From Asticcacaulis sp. AC460 (lineage in GTDB: Bacteria > Pseudomonadota > Alphaproteobacteria > Caulobacterales > Caulobacteraceae): 64,000 nucleotides of DNA. Where the stretch lies: assembly GCF_000495795.1 (NCBI RefSeq), contig NZ_AWGD01000022.1:41778-105777 (forward strand). Reading direction: 5' to 3'. The notes beneath the pieces are model-generated. The model was not told where the DNA came from, did not search any database, and was given only the letters and a program-made list of their open reading frames with translations. Position numbers and translations under genes: made by a program. This document shows, in pieces, positions 51,892 through 58,738 of this stretch; position 1 is the first letter of the stretch, and each line of letters opens with the position of its first letter.

Positions 51892-51940
51892 GAAGATGCC
51901 AAATCGATAACGGGTCAGTTGTCGATGCCGCCGGATGAGA

Positions 51941-51984
51941 GCGGGTTGCGTTGAGATGGAAACGCTTGGCAGAACGCAACCCGC
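51941..51984 (-). promoter_or_regulatory. 12-bp perfect inverted repeat between the two GH51 genes
   Basis: Arms GCGGGTTGCGTT (51941-51952) and AACGCAACCCGC (51973-51984) enclose a 20-base loop, 67 bp past the stop of the upstream GH51 gene. No T-run follows on the minus strand, so it is more likely an mRNA-stabilising hairpin or an operator than a terminator. Confidence 0.55.
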
Positions 51985-52050
51985 CTAGTTTTACGTTTTA
52001 CGCTCCGCGCACATATGCGGTGATACCGCGTCAGTACGCTTCGCTCAGGC

Positions 52051-53607
52051 TTACATCGTGATGGTCAGGACGGTGACCGAGGCCGGCGCTAGGCGCACAA
52101 CCGCCTTGCCGTCCTTCAGCTTCACCGAGATCGGCTTGGGCGCGACCGTGTTCGGCGCGGCGAAGTCGTTGAAGGCGTCGAACTTCGGCGCCGCCAGGGT
52201 TTCGCCCGAGACGGATTTGGCCTTTACGCCCAGGAAGGCGGTGTCGATGTCGACGGGCTGGTTCGGATCCAGGTTGGTCAGCGAGACGTAGAGTTTGCCG
52301 TCAGTCCCCTTTGCTGCCACGGCGTCGACCCGCGGCAGGGTAATGCCGTCGTAGGTGTAGGTGCCAGCATCGAAGGTCACCGGGATATAGGTGGCGTCCT
52401 GGAACGGCACGTACATCTTGAAGACATGGTAGGTCGGCGTCAGGACCATCTTTTCCTTGTCGGTCAGGACCATGGCCTGGAGGACATTGACCATCTGGGC
52501 GATGTTGGCCATGCGGACGCGGTCGGAATGGCGGGCAAAGATGTTGATGTTCAGCGCCGCCAGGATGGCGTCACGCTGGGTGTTCTGCTGCTTGAGGAAG
52601 CCGGGATCGGTGCCAGGCGTGGCGACATACCAGGCGCCCCATTCGTCGACGACCAAGGCGACCTTCTTTTCAGGGTCGTACTTGTCCATGATGGCCGAAT
52701 GCTTGGTCACCAGGCCTTCCATCCCCAAGGTGTCCTTCAGGATGACAGCGTACTGCTTTTCTGTGAAGCCGGTGGCCGGCTGGGACACCGGGAAGCCGCC
52801 GCCCGTGGTGTATTGGTGCAGCGACAGGCCTTCGATGCTCCACGCCCAGCTACGGCCCTGGAAGGCCTTCATCACCGCTTCGGTGTATTCCGTGTTGCCG
52901 CCGTTGGGGCCGACCGCGATGCGCTGCATCGGCGCGGCGGGGTTATAGTTGCGGACGAAGCGGGAGTGCATCTTCATCTGGCTGACGTAGAAGTCCGGCG
53001 TCATGCCGCCACCGCAGTCCCAGCTTTCGTTGCCCAGGCCGACGAAGGGCACCTTATAGGGTTCGGCGTGCCCGTTGGCCGCGCGTTCGGCGCCCATAGC
53101 GTCTTGCGTGCTCGCCGTCATATATTCCAGCCATTCGGCAGCTTCACCGACCGTGCCGGAGCCGACATTGACCGAGAGGTAGGCTTCCGCGCCCAGTTGG
53201 TTGGCGAAATCCATGAATTCGTCGGTGCCGAAGGTGTTGGGTTCGATGACGCCCCCCCAGTTGGCGTTCATCATCGGCTTGCGTTCCGGACCGATGCCGC
53301 GGCGCCAGTGGTATTCGTCGGCGAAACAGCCGCCCGGCCAGCGCACCAGGGGCACCTTGATGGCCTTCAGTGCGGCGACCACGTCGTTGCGGATGCCGCG
53401 GGTGTTGGGGACGGGCGAGTCCTTGCCGACCCAGACGCCTTCATAGATGCCGCTGCCCAGGTGTTCTGCGAACTGGCCGAAGATGCGCCGGTCGATCTTG
53501 GCGCCCGGCTTGGCGGCATCGACGGTGACGGTAACCCGGTCCTGGGCGTGGACCGGCACGGAGAGAGCCGCCAGCGACACCGCGGCGGTCAGGATAAGCG
53601 ACTTCAT
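52051..53607 (-). CDS. Exported GH51 alpha-L-arabinofuranosidase, operon gene 3
   Basis: A 518-residue GH51 enzyme with a Sec signal (1-21, ending PVHAQ). The barrel begins IFGQFAEHLG, with acid/base Glu194 in GLGNESWDCGG and nucleophile Glu322 in VVDEWGAWY. A C-terminal beta-sandwich begins near residue 400. It is of the compact AbfA type and only distantly similar to the other GH51 gene, so the pair probably divides linkages (for example O-2/O-3 arabinose or arabinan). GGGAGG is 5 bp before the ATG at 53607; a TTG four codons upstream would overlap this site. Confidence 0.92.
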   Translation of the reverse strand: MKSLILTAAVSLAALSVPVHAQDRVTVTVDAAKPGAKIDRRIFGQFAEHLGSGIYEGVWVGKDSPVPNTRGIRNDVVAALKAIKVPLVRWPGGCFADEYHWRRGIGPERKPMMNANWGGVIEPNTFGTDEFMDFANQLGAEAYLSVNVGSGTVGEAAEWLEYMTASTQDAMGAERAANGHAEPYKVPFVGLGNESWDCGGGMTPDFYVSQMKMHSRFVRNYNPAAPMQRIAVGPNGGNTEYTEAVMKAFQGRSWAWSIEGLSLHQYTTGGGFPVSQPATGFTEKQYAVILKDTLGMEGLVTKHSAIMDKYDPEKKVALVVDEWGAWYVATPGTDPGFLKQQNTQRDAILAALNINIFARHSDRVRMANIAQMVNVLQAMVLTDKEKMVLTPTYHVFKMYVPFQDATYIPVTFDAGTYTYDGITLPRVDAVAAKGTDGKLYVSLTNLDPNQPVDIDTAFLGVKAKSVSGETLAAPKFDAFNDFAAPNTVAPKPISVKLKDGKAVVRLAPASVTVLTITM

Positions 53608-53657
53608 AATTCCTCCCAAGGCTTATGGCGCCGGCATGGCGGCGCCTGTATTCGTTT

Positions 53658-54179
53658 TCAGCGTACCCGGTAGAACCGGATGCGGACGGCGGGCTTGCCT
53701 TCGTGCGTGACGATTTCCAGCCGCGAGACGAAGGCCGACTGGTTCAGCCATTCATAACGGCCCAAAGGCGCTTCAAAGATCGGCGTCAACAGGATGGGCG
53801 CGCCCGCCTGCCCTTCCCTTGGCGGACACATCGGCCCCTGGTTGCGGACATTGATCACGGCGCCGTCGTCGGTTTGCAGCATATAGTCGGCCGTCGCCCA
53901 GACGCAGCCATCGGCGCGTTTGAGTTGCCAGTCCCAGCCACCAGGGCGGACCATGCCCTTGAAACCGCCACCATCGCCCGGCCCGTCGAAGCTACCGCCG
54001 GTGATGGGGATGATGTAGCGCTCGCCCATCGGAGTCTTGCCCGGGAAGACGCCTTCGCCCAGCAGCACGACTTCTTCGAAGGCAAATTCCAGGCGCGGAG
54101 TCAGGGGATCTGTTTGCGCAAGAACGGGCGCAGACCACAGGGCGCCGGCCAGTATCAGGGCTATGACGCGCTTTATCAT
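53658..54179 (-). CDS. Exported DUF3237-family protein
   Basis: A 173-residue protein with a signal peptide (1-21, ending APVLAQ) and a single DUF3237/UPF0311 domain (LEFAFEEVVLLGEG ... GMVRPGGWDWQLKRADG ... ADYMLQTDDGAVINVRNQG). The domain is a small beta-barrel with no assigned reaction; members often accompany esterases and hydrolases. It overlaps the upstream esterase gene by four bases (ATGA). A role with the ester-cleaving partners is suggested only by position. Confidence 0.85.
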   Translation of the reverse strand: MIKRVIALILAGALWSAPVLAQTDPLTPRLEFAFEEVVLLGEGVFPGKTPMGERYIIPITGGSFDGPGDGGGFKGMVRPGGWDWQLKRADGCVWATADYMLQTDDGAVINVRNQGPMCPPREGQAGAPILLTPIFEAPLGRYEWLNQSAFVSRLEIVTHEGKPAVRIRFYRVR

Positions 54180-55198
54180 GGCTTCACCGGTTCAAACGAC
54201 AAATGTTCGGCGAAGAAGGGCAGGACATGGTTCTGGAAGCGGTCGGCGACGCCGCTGACATGGTCGCCGTCGTACAGTTCGAAGCTGTTGTCGATCTTGT
54301 AAGCGGTCAGCGTCTTGCTCAGGGCCTCGGTGTCGGTCTTCAGGCCGTCGCGGTCACCGACATCGAAGGCGATGGCCGTATAGCGACGCATGTTCGGGAC
54401 GTACTGATGCACCATGGACAGGGGCGCGTTGGCCGCCCAGCGCGCGATGACGTCGGGTTGGGCCACGCCGTCTTTCGTCGGTAGGTCCATATAGAAGGGC
54501 GGATTGTTCGGGTTGGGCGACCAGGCCGAAGACACGGCCAGGGTGGCGCGGACAAAGAAGCCGAGGGCTTTCGCCTCCTCCGGCGTCTTCAGCGCCTCCA
54601 GTTTCAGGCCTTCCTCCGCCGACGGGGCACCGCGGGCCGACAGGCAGCACGGGCTCATGGCGTAGAGCGCGCTGAACACTTCCGGGTGTTTCATGCCGAT
54701 GCGCACGGTGCCATAGCCGCCCATCGAATGGCCGGCCAGGCCGCGGCTTTCACGCCGGGCCAGGGTACGATAATGGCTGTCGATATAGGCCACCAGGTCG
54801 GTGGCGATAAAGCCTTCGAAATCGCCGGTGGTGACGGAGCTGGAATACATCGACCCGTTATGCAGGGTTTGGGAATTGGGCAGCACGACGATCATGCCCT
54901 TGACACCCGCCGCATAGGCGGCGTCGATCGTCTCCGGCGTCTTGATCTCCCTGGACCAGATGTCGTTGTTGATCGAATAGCCGTGCAGGGCGTACAGCAC
55001 CGGGTAGCGCTTACCACTGTTGGCATCATAATCGCGCGGCAGATAGACCGTGACACTGCGGTTGGCGGTATTACCCTCAAGATTGCCTTCGAGTGCCTGG
55101 CTGTGGACCGTGATTCGGTCGACGCGTACGGACTGGGCCGCAGCGGAACCTGCGCCCAAAACCAGGATGGCGCAGAGGCCGAAAAGCACCTGACGCAT
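54176..55198 (-). CDS. Exported esterase, probable feruloyl esterase, first gene of the arabinoxylan operon
   Basis: A 340-residue alpha/beta hydrolase of the esterase D family, which includes bacterial feruloyl esterases. Signal peptide 1-21 (SAAAQS); oxyanion segment LYALHGYSINNDIW at 68-81; nucleophile Ser158 in GHSMGGYG; Asp in FDVGDRDG; His in YDGDHVSG. With two arabinofuranosidases behind it, cleavage of feruloyl groups from arabinose side chains is the most economical role and would supply the ferulate operon at the left of the window. Other aryl or acetyl esters remain possible. GGGAGA lies 5 bp before the ATG. Confidence 0.82.
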   Translation of the reverse strand: MRQVLFGLCAILVLGAGSAAAQSVRVDRITVHSQALEGNLEGNTANRSVTVYLPRDYDANSGKRYPVLYALHGYSINNDIWSREIKTPETIDAAYAAGVKGMIVVLPNSQTLHNGSMYSSSVTTGDFEGFIATDLVAYIDSHYRTLARRESRGLAGHSMGGYGTVRIGMKHPEVFSALYAMSPCCLSARGAPSAEEGLKLEALKTPEEAKALGFFVRATLAVSSAWSPNPNNPPFYMDLPTKDGVAQPDVIARWAANAPLSMVHQYVPNMRRYTAIAFDVGDRDGLKTDTEALSKTLTAYKIDNSFELYDGDHVSGVADRFQNHVLPFFAEHLSFEPVKP

Positions 55199-55489
55199 TA
55201 GTTCTCCCTTATAATTATTCGTTTTTTATTTCCTCGGACAATACGAACGAGAAATCAAGTCCGGAGTTTTACCATAACACAAGTTTGAAACGGGCCATGA
55301 CGAATTTGAGACAGTTTATTTTATTAGCGAAATTTTTGACAGCGCTGACATTTTTATTTTAATGTTTATTTTCATTGCTTTATTTCAGATTTGGAAAGTT
55401 CTTTGTCGCGGTGCGTCAAAAATATTATTGAAATTTCTCACTTTTGCGGCCGCGGAGCGATTGACGAAATTTGTCTGATCTTATAGCTT
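55199..55489. promoter_or_regulatory. AT-rich promoter region of the arabinoxylan operon
   Basis: About 290 bp rich in A and T (for example TTTATTTTAATGTTTATTTTC) with no gene. The promoter of the minus-strand operon must lie here, and the right edge holds the candidate promoter of the small RNA (TTGACG at 55461-55466, TATAGC at 55482-55487, 15-bp spacing). Confidence 0.5.
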
Positions 55490-55628
55490 GTGTGACCGCT
55501 AACATTGTTTAGCGACGGCCTTGTTCTCCCCGACAGAACAAGTTGTTTTCGTACCTCTAGCTCCTGACCTTGCTGCCCTGTCTCCGGGGCACTGTAATGG
55601 GCGCATTTTCGGATGCGCCCTTTTTTTT
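55490..55628 (+). ncRNA. Candidate structured small RNA or 5' leader ending in a strong terminator
   Basis: About 140 nt with three good hairpins in a row. CGCTAA/TTAGCG (55497-55514) has a 6-base loop. CTTGTTCT/AGAACAAG (55520-55542) is a perfect 8-bp stem whose loop region reads CTCCCCGAC. GGGCGCAT/ATGCGCCC (55599-55620) is followed by eight T. A weaker GCCC/GGGC pairing lies at 55575-55590. A promoter-like pair precedes it. It ends 64 bp before the esterase gene at 55693, so it is either a free-standing RNA or a terminated leader of that gene. No known riboswitch or housekeeping RNA was recognised. Confidence 0.5.
55599..55628 (+). terminator. Rho-independent terminator of the candidate small RNA
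   Basis: An 8-bp GC-rich perfect stem, GGGCGCAT and ATGCGCCC, around the loop TTTCGG, followed directly by eight T residues. No protein gene on the plus strand ends upstream of it; the neighbouring gene on the left is transcribed away. Confidence 0.85.
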
Positions 55629-55692
55629 GGAGCTCAGGCAGCAACGATAGCCGGGCAGACGACCGTTACAAAAATAAACGCGAGGACACGTC

Positions 55693-56640
55693 ATGAAACC
55701 CACCCTTTTCCGCCAGTTGAAGACGGGCGCCGCCGCCGGCGCGCTTCTGCTGATCTGTGCGCTCGCCTCGCCGGCCAGCGCGCTCGACGACAAGATGACG
55801 CCGATCGCCATCCCGGCCCAGCCGACGGCCATTGTGCTGAACACCGGTCCCCTGCCCGGCGCCACCGCGCCTGAAGCGTGGCACAGCCAGTATGGCAGCG
55901 TGTTTGCCCGTAACGTCACCGTCGCCACCCTCACCCCCTTCCTGCCCGATCCGTCCAAGGCGACCGGCGCGGCCGTGATCGTCGCCCCCGGCGGCGGGTT
56001 CCGCACCCTGTCGATGGAAAACGAAGGCTGGGATGTCGCCCAGGCCCTGGCCGACCGCGGGGTTGCCGCCTTCGTGCTGAAATACCGTCTCAACCCGACG
56101 CCGGCCGACCCGGTGGCGTTCGAAGAGTCGATTAAGCAGATGTTCACGCCCGGCGCGCGTCCGCCTGCGCCTCCGGGCCAACAAGATCCGGCCAAGATGC
56201 TGGCGCCGCAGATCGCCGACTCGCGCGCTGCCTTCGCCCTGGTCCGGTCGCGCGCCGCGGAATGGCATATCGATCCCGATCGCGTCGGTATGGTCGGCTT
56301 TTCGGCCGGCGCCATGCTGACCCTGTCGACCGCCTTGTACGGCGAGGACGCCAAGCCGGCCTTTATCGGTGACATCTACGGCCCGCTGATGCCGGTCACG
56401 GTTCCGGCCGACGCCCCGCCACTGTTTATCGCCCTGGCGGCCGATGATCCCTTCTTCGCCAATGCCGGCTACGGCCTGATCGACAGCTGGAAGGCGGCCA
56501 AGCGCCCGGTCGAGTTCCACCTGTACGAACAGGGCGGACACGGCTTCGGCATGTACCCCAAGACCACCACCAGCACCGGCTGGTTCGAGGCCTTCGCGAG
56601 CTGGCTGACCATGCACGGCTATATGAAGCCGAAGGGCTGA
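55693..56640 (+). CDS. Exported alpha/beta hydrolase, acetylxylan-esterase-like
   Basis: A 315-residue secreted hydrolase: signal peptide 1-30 (SPASA-LD), oxyanion segment VIVAPGGGFRTLS at 95-107, nucleophile Ser204 in GFSAGA, Asp in ALAADDPF and His in QGGHGFGM. The pattern is that of the xylan acetyl esterase/hormone-sensitive-lipase-like group that occurs in xylan loci. The insertion around 150-170 is Pro-rich. It probably deacetylates xylan or xylo-oligosaccharides, though the family is broad. It is preceded by the candidate small RNA and followed by a strong terminator, so it may be a single-gene transcript. Confidence 0.82.
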   Translation: MKPTLFRQLKTGAAAGALLLICALASPASALDDKMTPIAIPAQPTAIVLNTGPLPGATAPEAWHSQYGSVFARNVTVATLTPFLPDPSKATGAAVIVAPGGGFRTLSMENEGWDVAQALADRGVAAFVLKYRLNPTPADPVAFEESIKQMFTPGARPPAPPGQQDPAKMLAPQIADSRAAFALVRSRAAEWHIDPDRVGMVGFSAGAMLTLSTALYGEDAKPAFIGDIYGPLMPVTVPADAPPLFIALAADDPFFANAGYGLIDSWKAAKRPVEFHLYEQGGHGFGMYPKTTTSTGWFEAFASWLTMHGYMKPKG

Positions 56641-56655
56641 AGCCACGCGCGACGC

Positions 56656-56703
56656 ACCGGTAGCCTGGCGATTGTGACGCCCGCCAGGCTACCGGTTTTT
56701 TTT
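56656..56703 (+). terminator. Rho-independent terminator after the acetylxylan-esterase-like gene
   Basis: Fifteen-base arms ACCGGTAGCCTGGCG and CGCCAGGCTACCGGT match perfectly around an 11-base loop and run into a T-tract of nine. It lies 15 bp after the stop codon. Confidence 0.92.
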
Positions 56704-56770
56704 GTGGGTGCGCCGAGGGCGAATCCCGGCGTAAAAGACGGTTGAACGCCGTCAGCCGGAGAGGCCCGAT

Positions 56771-58702
56771 ATGAAGCTCAAGTTACGCCTGGCCACCTGC
56801 GGCCTGTTTGCCGTTTCCCTTTTGTTGACCGCCGTCCCAGCCATGGCCGGCGATGCGGATCCGCTGGCGGCGACCGGGCGATGGAGCGTCTATACCGCCG
56901 GCCGCGCCGCCACGCCGCCCATGGGATGGAGTTCATGGAATGCCTTCGGCACCGATGTGACCGAGGCGCGCGTCTTGGATTCCGCCAATACGATTGTCGC
57001 CAGCGGTTTGGCGGCCAAGGGCTATCTCTATATCAATATCGATGATGGCTGGTGGCTGAAGCGCCGCCAAAGCGACGGCCGCATGCAGGTGCGCACGGTG
57101 ATCTTTCCGTCCGCCGCGGTCGGCGGCAAGGACGAGTCGAGCTTTCGGCCGTTTACCGACAAGATCCACAGCATGGGCCTGAAGGCCGGAATCTATTCCG
57201 ATCTCGGCCGCAATTCCTGCTCCCAGGCCTATGGCGGGCCGAGCACGCCGAACCTGCCGGAAGGGACCGTCGCCGAACGCGAGGTCGGGCTGTACGGTCA
57301 TGCCGAGAAGGATATCAAGCTTTACTTCCAGGACTGGGGCTTCGACTTCATCAAGGTCGACGGCTGCGGTGTGCGGGCATTCGGGCCCGATTCCGGAAAG
57401 GTCACGAGCGGGCAGTACCGGGTGTTGGGGCCGATGATCGACTTCCAGTCGGTCAACCGCACCGATGTCGCGGAAATCAAAAAGCTTTACGGCGAAGTCG
57501 CCGACCACCTGAAGCGCTATAACCCCGACGGCGATTTCGTCTTCTCGATCTGCGCCTGGGGATCGGCCGACGTGCGGTCCTGGAGCCGGACGGTCGGCAA
57601 CCTGTCGCGGACCAGTGACGATATTACCCCGAGCTGGGGGCGGATGCTGACCAATCTCGACAGCGCCGCGACGCGGGCGCTCTATGCCCATCCGGGCAGC
57701 TGGAACGATCCCGACATGCTATTCGTCGGCCATGGCGACTTCGACGAGCACCATCTGACCGAGGCGAGGTCGCATTTTGCCCTGTGGGCCATGCTGAGTG
57801 CGCCGCTGATCATCGGCTACGACCTGCGCAAGGCGCCGCCGGAGCTTATGGAGATCTTCGGCAATAGCGAGCTGATCGCTATCAACCAGGATCCGGCCGG
57901 CAACCAGGCGGTTCTGGCCTACGAGACCGATGACGTGCAGATCTTCGTCAAGAGCCGTGGCGATGATCCGGCGCACAAGGCTGTGGCCATCTTCAACCGC
58001 GGGACCGCGGCGCAGGAGGTGACCCTGAGCGCCGATCACCTGAAATATGCGGCCGGCGCCGATGTCCAGCTGACGGATTTGTGGACCAAGGCAGCGCTGC
58101 CGGCCTTCAAGGGCGAGGTCAAGCTGCGGGTCGAACCGCGCCAGACCCTGGTCTTCGACGCGCGTGGCATGCGTGCTCTGGATGGCGGTGTGTACCTGTC
58201 CGAAATGCCGGGTCGGGTGAATCCGGCCGTCGACGGCGTGGTCACGCCGCAGGCCGATCCGTTCATCCACCGAGGTGTCAGCCCCTGGGCCGGCACGCGC
58301 GGACGCGGCGACCTGCCGATGTATGCCGGCTGGGGCGGCGCCCAAGCCGATGTGACGCCCTATGGCCGCAGCCTGCAGATCGCCGGCAAGCCGTTCGCCA
58401 GCGGTATCGGCATCCTGGCCAATTCGCGTCTGGAAGTGCGGTTGAGCGGCGAGCGGCGGTTTACCGCCAGCGTGGGTGTCGATGACTCGACGCTCGATAC
58501 CTCCACGCCGGTGACCTTCCAGGTCTATGGCGATGGCAAGCTGCTGGGTCAGTCGTCAGCCCTGCGGTTCGGCTCGGCGCCGGAAGAGCTGACGGTCGAG
58601 GTTGCGGGGTACAAGATTTTGGAGCTGGTCGCGCGCAGCACGGTCTCCGGCAATGCCGAACGGACCGTCGTTACCTGGGGCAATGCTGCTCTGCTGAAGT
58701 AA
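56771..58702 (+). CDS. Exported GH27 alpha-galactosidase with C-terminal NPCBM-like domain
   Basis: A 643-residue GH27 enzyme. Signal peptide 1-26 (PAMA-GD); barrel start PPMGWSSWNAF at 49-59; YLYINIDDGWW; nucleophile Asp197 in FIKVDGCG; acid/base Asp283 in SRTSDDI; WNDPDML at 312-318. A beta-sandwich follows to about 470. The C-terminal 140 residues (AGKPFASGIGILANSRLEV ... VDDSTLDTSTPV) look like a NPCBM carbohydrate-binding domain. It releases terminal alpha-galactose from galactomannan, xyloglucan or oligosaccharides. It stands alone between a terminator and a convergent TonB receptor. Confidence 0.9.
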   Translation: MKLKLRLATCGLFAVSLLLTAVPAMAGDADPLAATGRWSVYTAGRAATPPMGWSSWNAFGTDVTEARVLDSANTIVASGLAAKGYLYINIDDGWWLKRRQSDGRMQVRTVIFPSAAVGGKDESSFRPFTDKIHSMGLKAGIYSDLGRNSCSQAYGGPSTPNLPEGTVAEREVGLYGHAEKDIKLYFQDWGFDFIKVDGCGVRAFGPDSGKVTSGQYRVLGPMIDFQSVNRTDVAEIKKLYGEVADHLKRYNPDGDFVFSICAWGSADVRSWSRTVGNLSRTSDDITPSWGRMLTNLDSAATRALYAHPGSWNDPDMLFVGHGDFDEHHLTEARSHFALWAMLSAPLIIGYDLRKAPPELMEIFGNSELIAINQDPAGNQAVLAYETDDVQIFVKSRGDDPAHKAVAIFNRGTAAQEVTLSADHLKYAAGADVQLTDLWTKAALPAFKGEVKLRVEPRQTLVFDARGMRALDGGVYLSEMPGRVNPAVDGVVTPQADPFIHRGVSPWAGTRGRGDLPMYAGWGGAQADVTPYGRSLQIAGKPFASGIGILANSRLEVRLSGERRFTASVGVDDSTLDTSTPVTFQVYGDGKLLGQSSALRFGSAPEELTVEVAGYKILELVARSTVSGNAERTVVTWGNAALLK

Positions 58703-58738
58703 AAGGCGCCGGACCTTTCGGCCCGGCACGATGCCGCG

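Larger units (their letters stand above)
51708..52050 (-). other. Intercistronic region within the arabinoxylan operon
   Basis: A 343-bp gap between two GH51 genes of one strand that otherwise belong to a tightly packed operon. It holds a 12-bp perfect inverted repeat (51941-51984) and a diverged inverted copy of the dispersed repeat (51805-51891). It may contain an internal promoter; no clear boxes were identified. Confidence 0.5.

Noticed and set aside
55490..55628. Assignment of the structured RNA to 6S RNA, tmRNA or a known riboswitch
   Set aside because: The hairpin order and lack of a long closing stem do not fit 6S RNA. No tRNA-like ends are present, and no ligand-binding core of a riboswitch was recognised. 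It is kept as an unassigned candidate.
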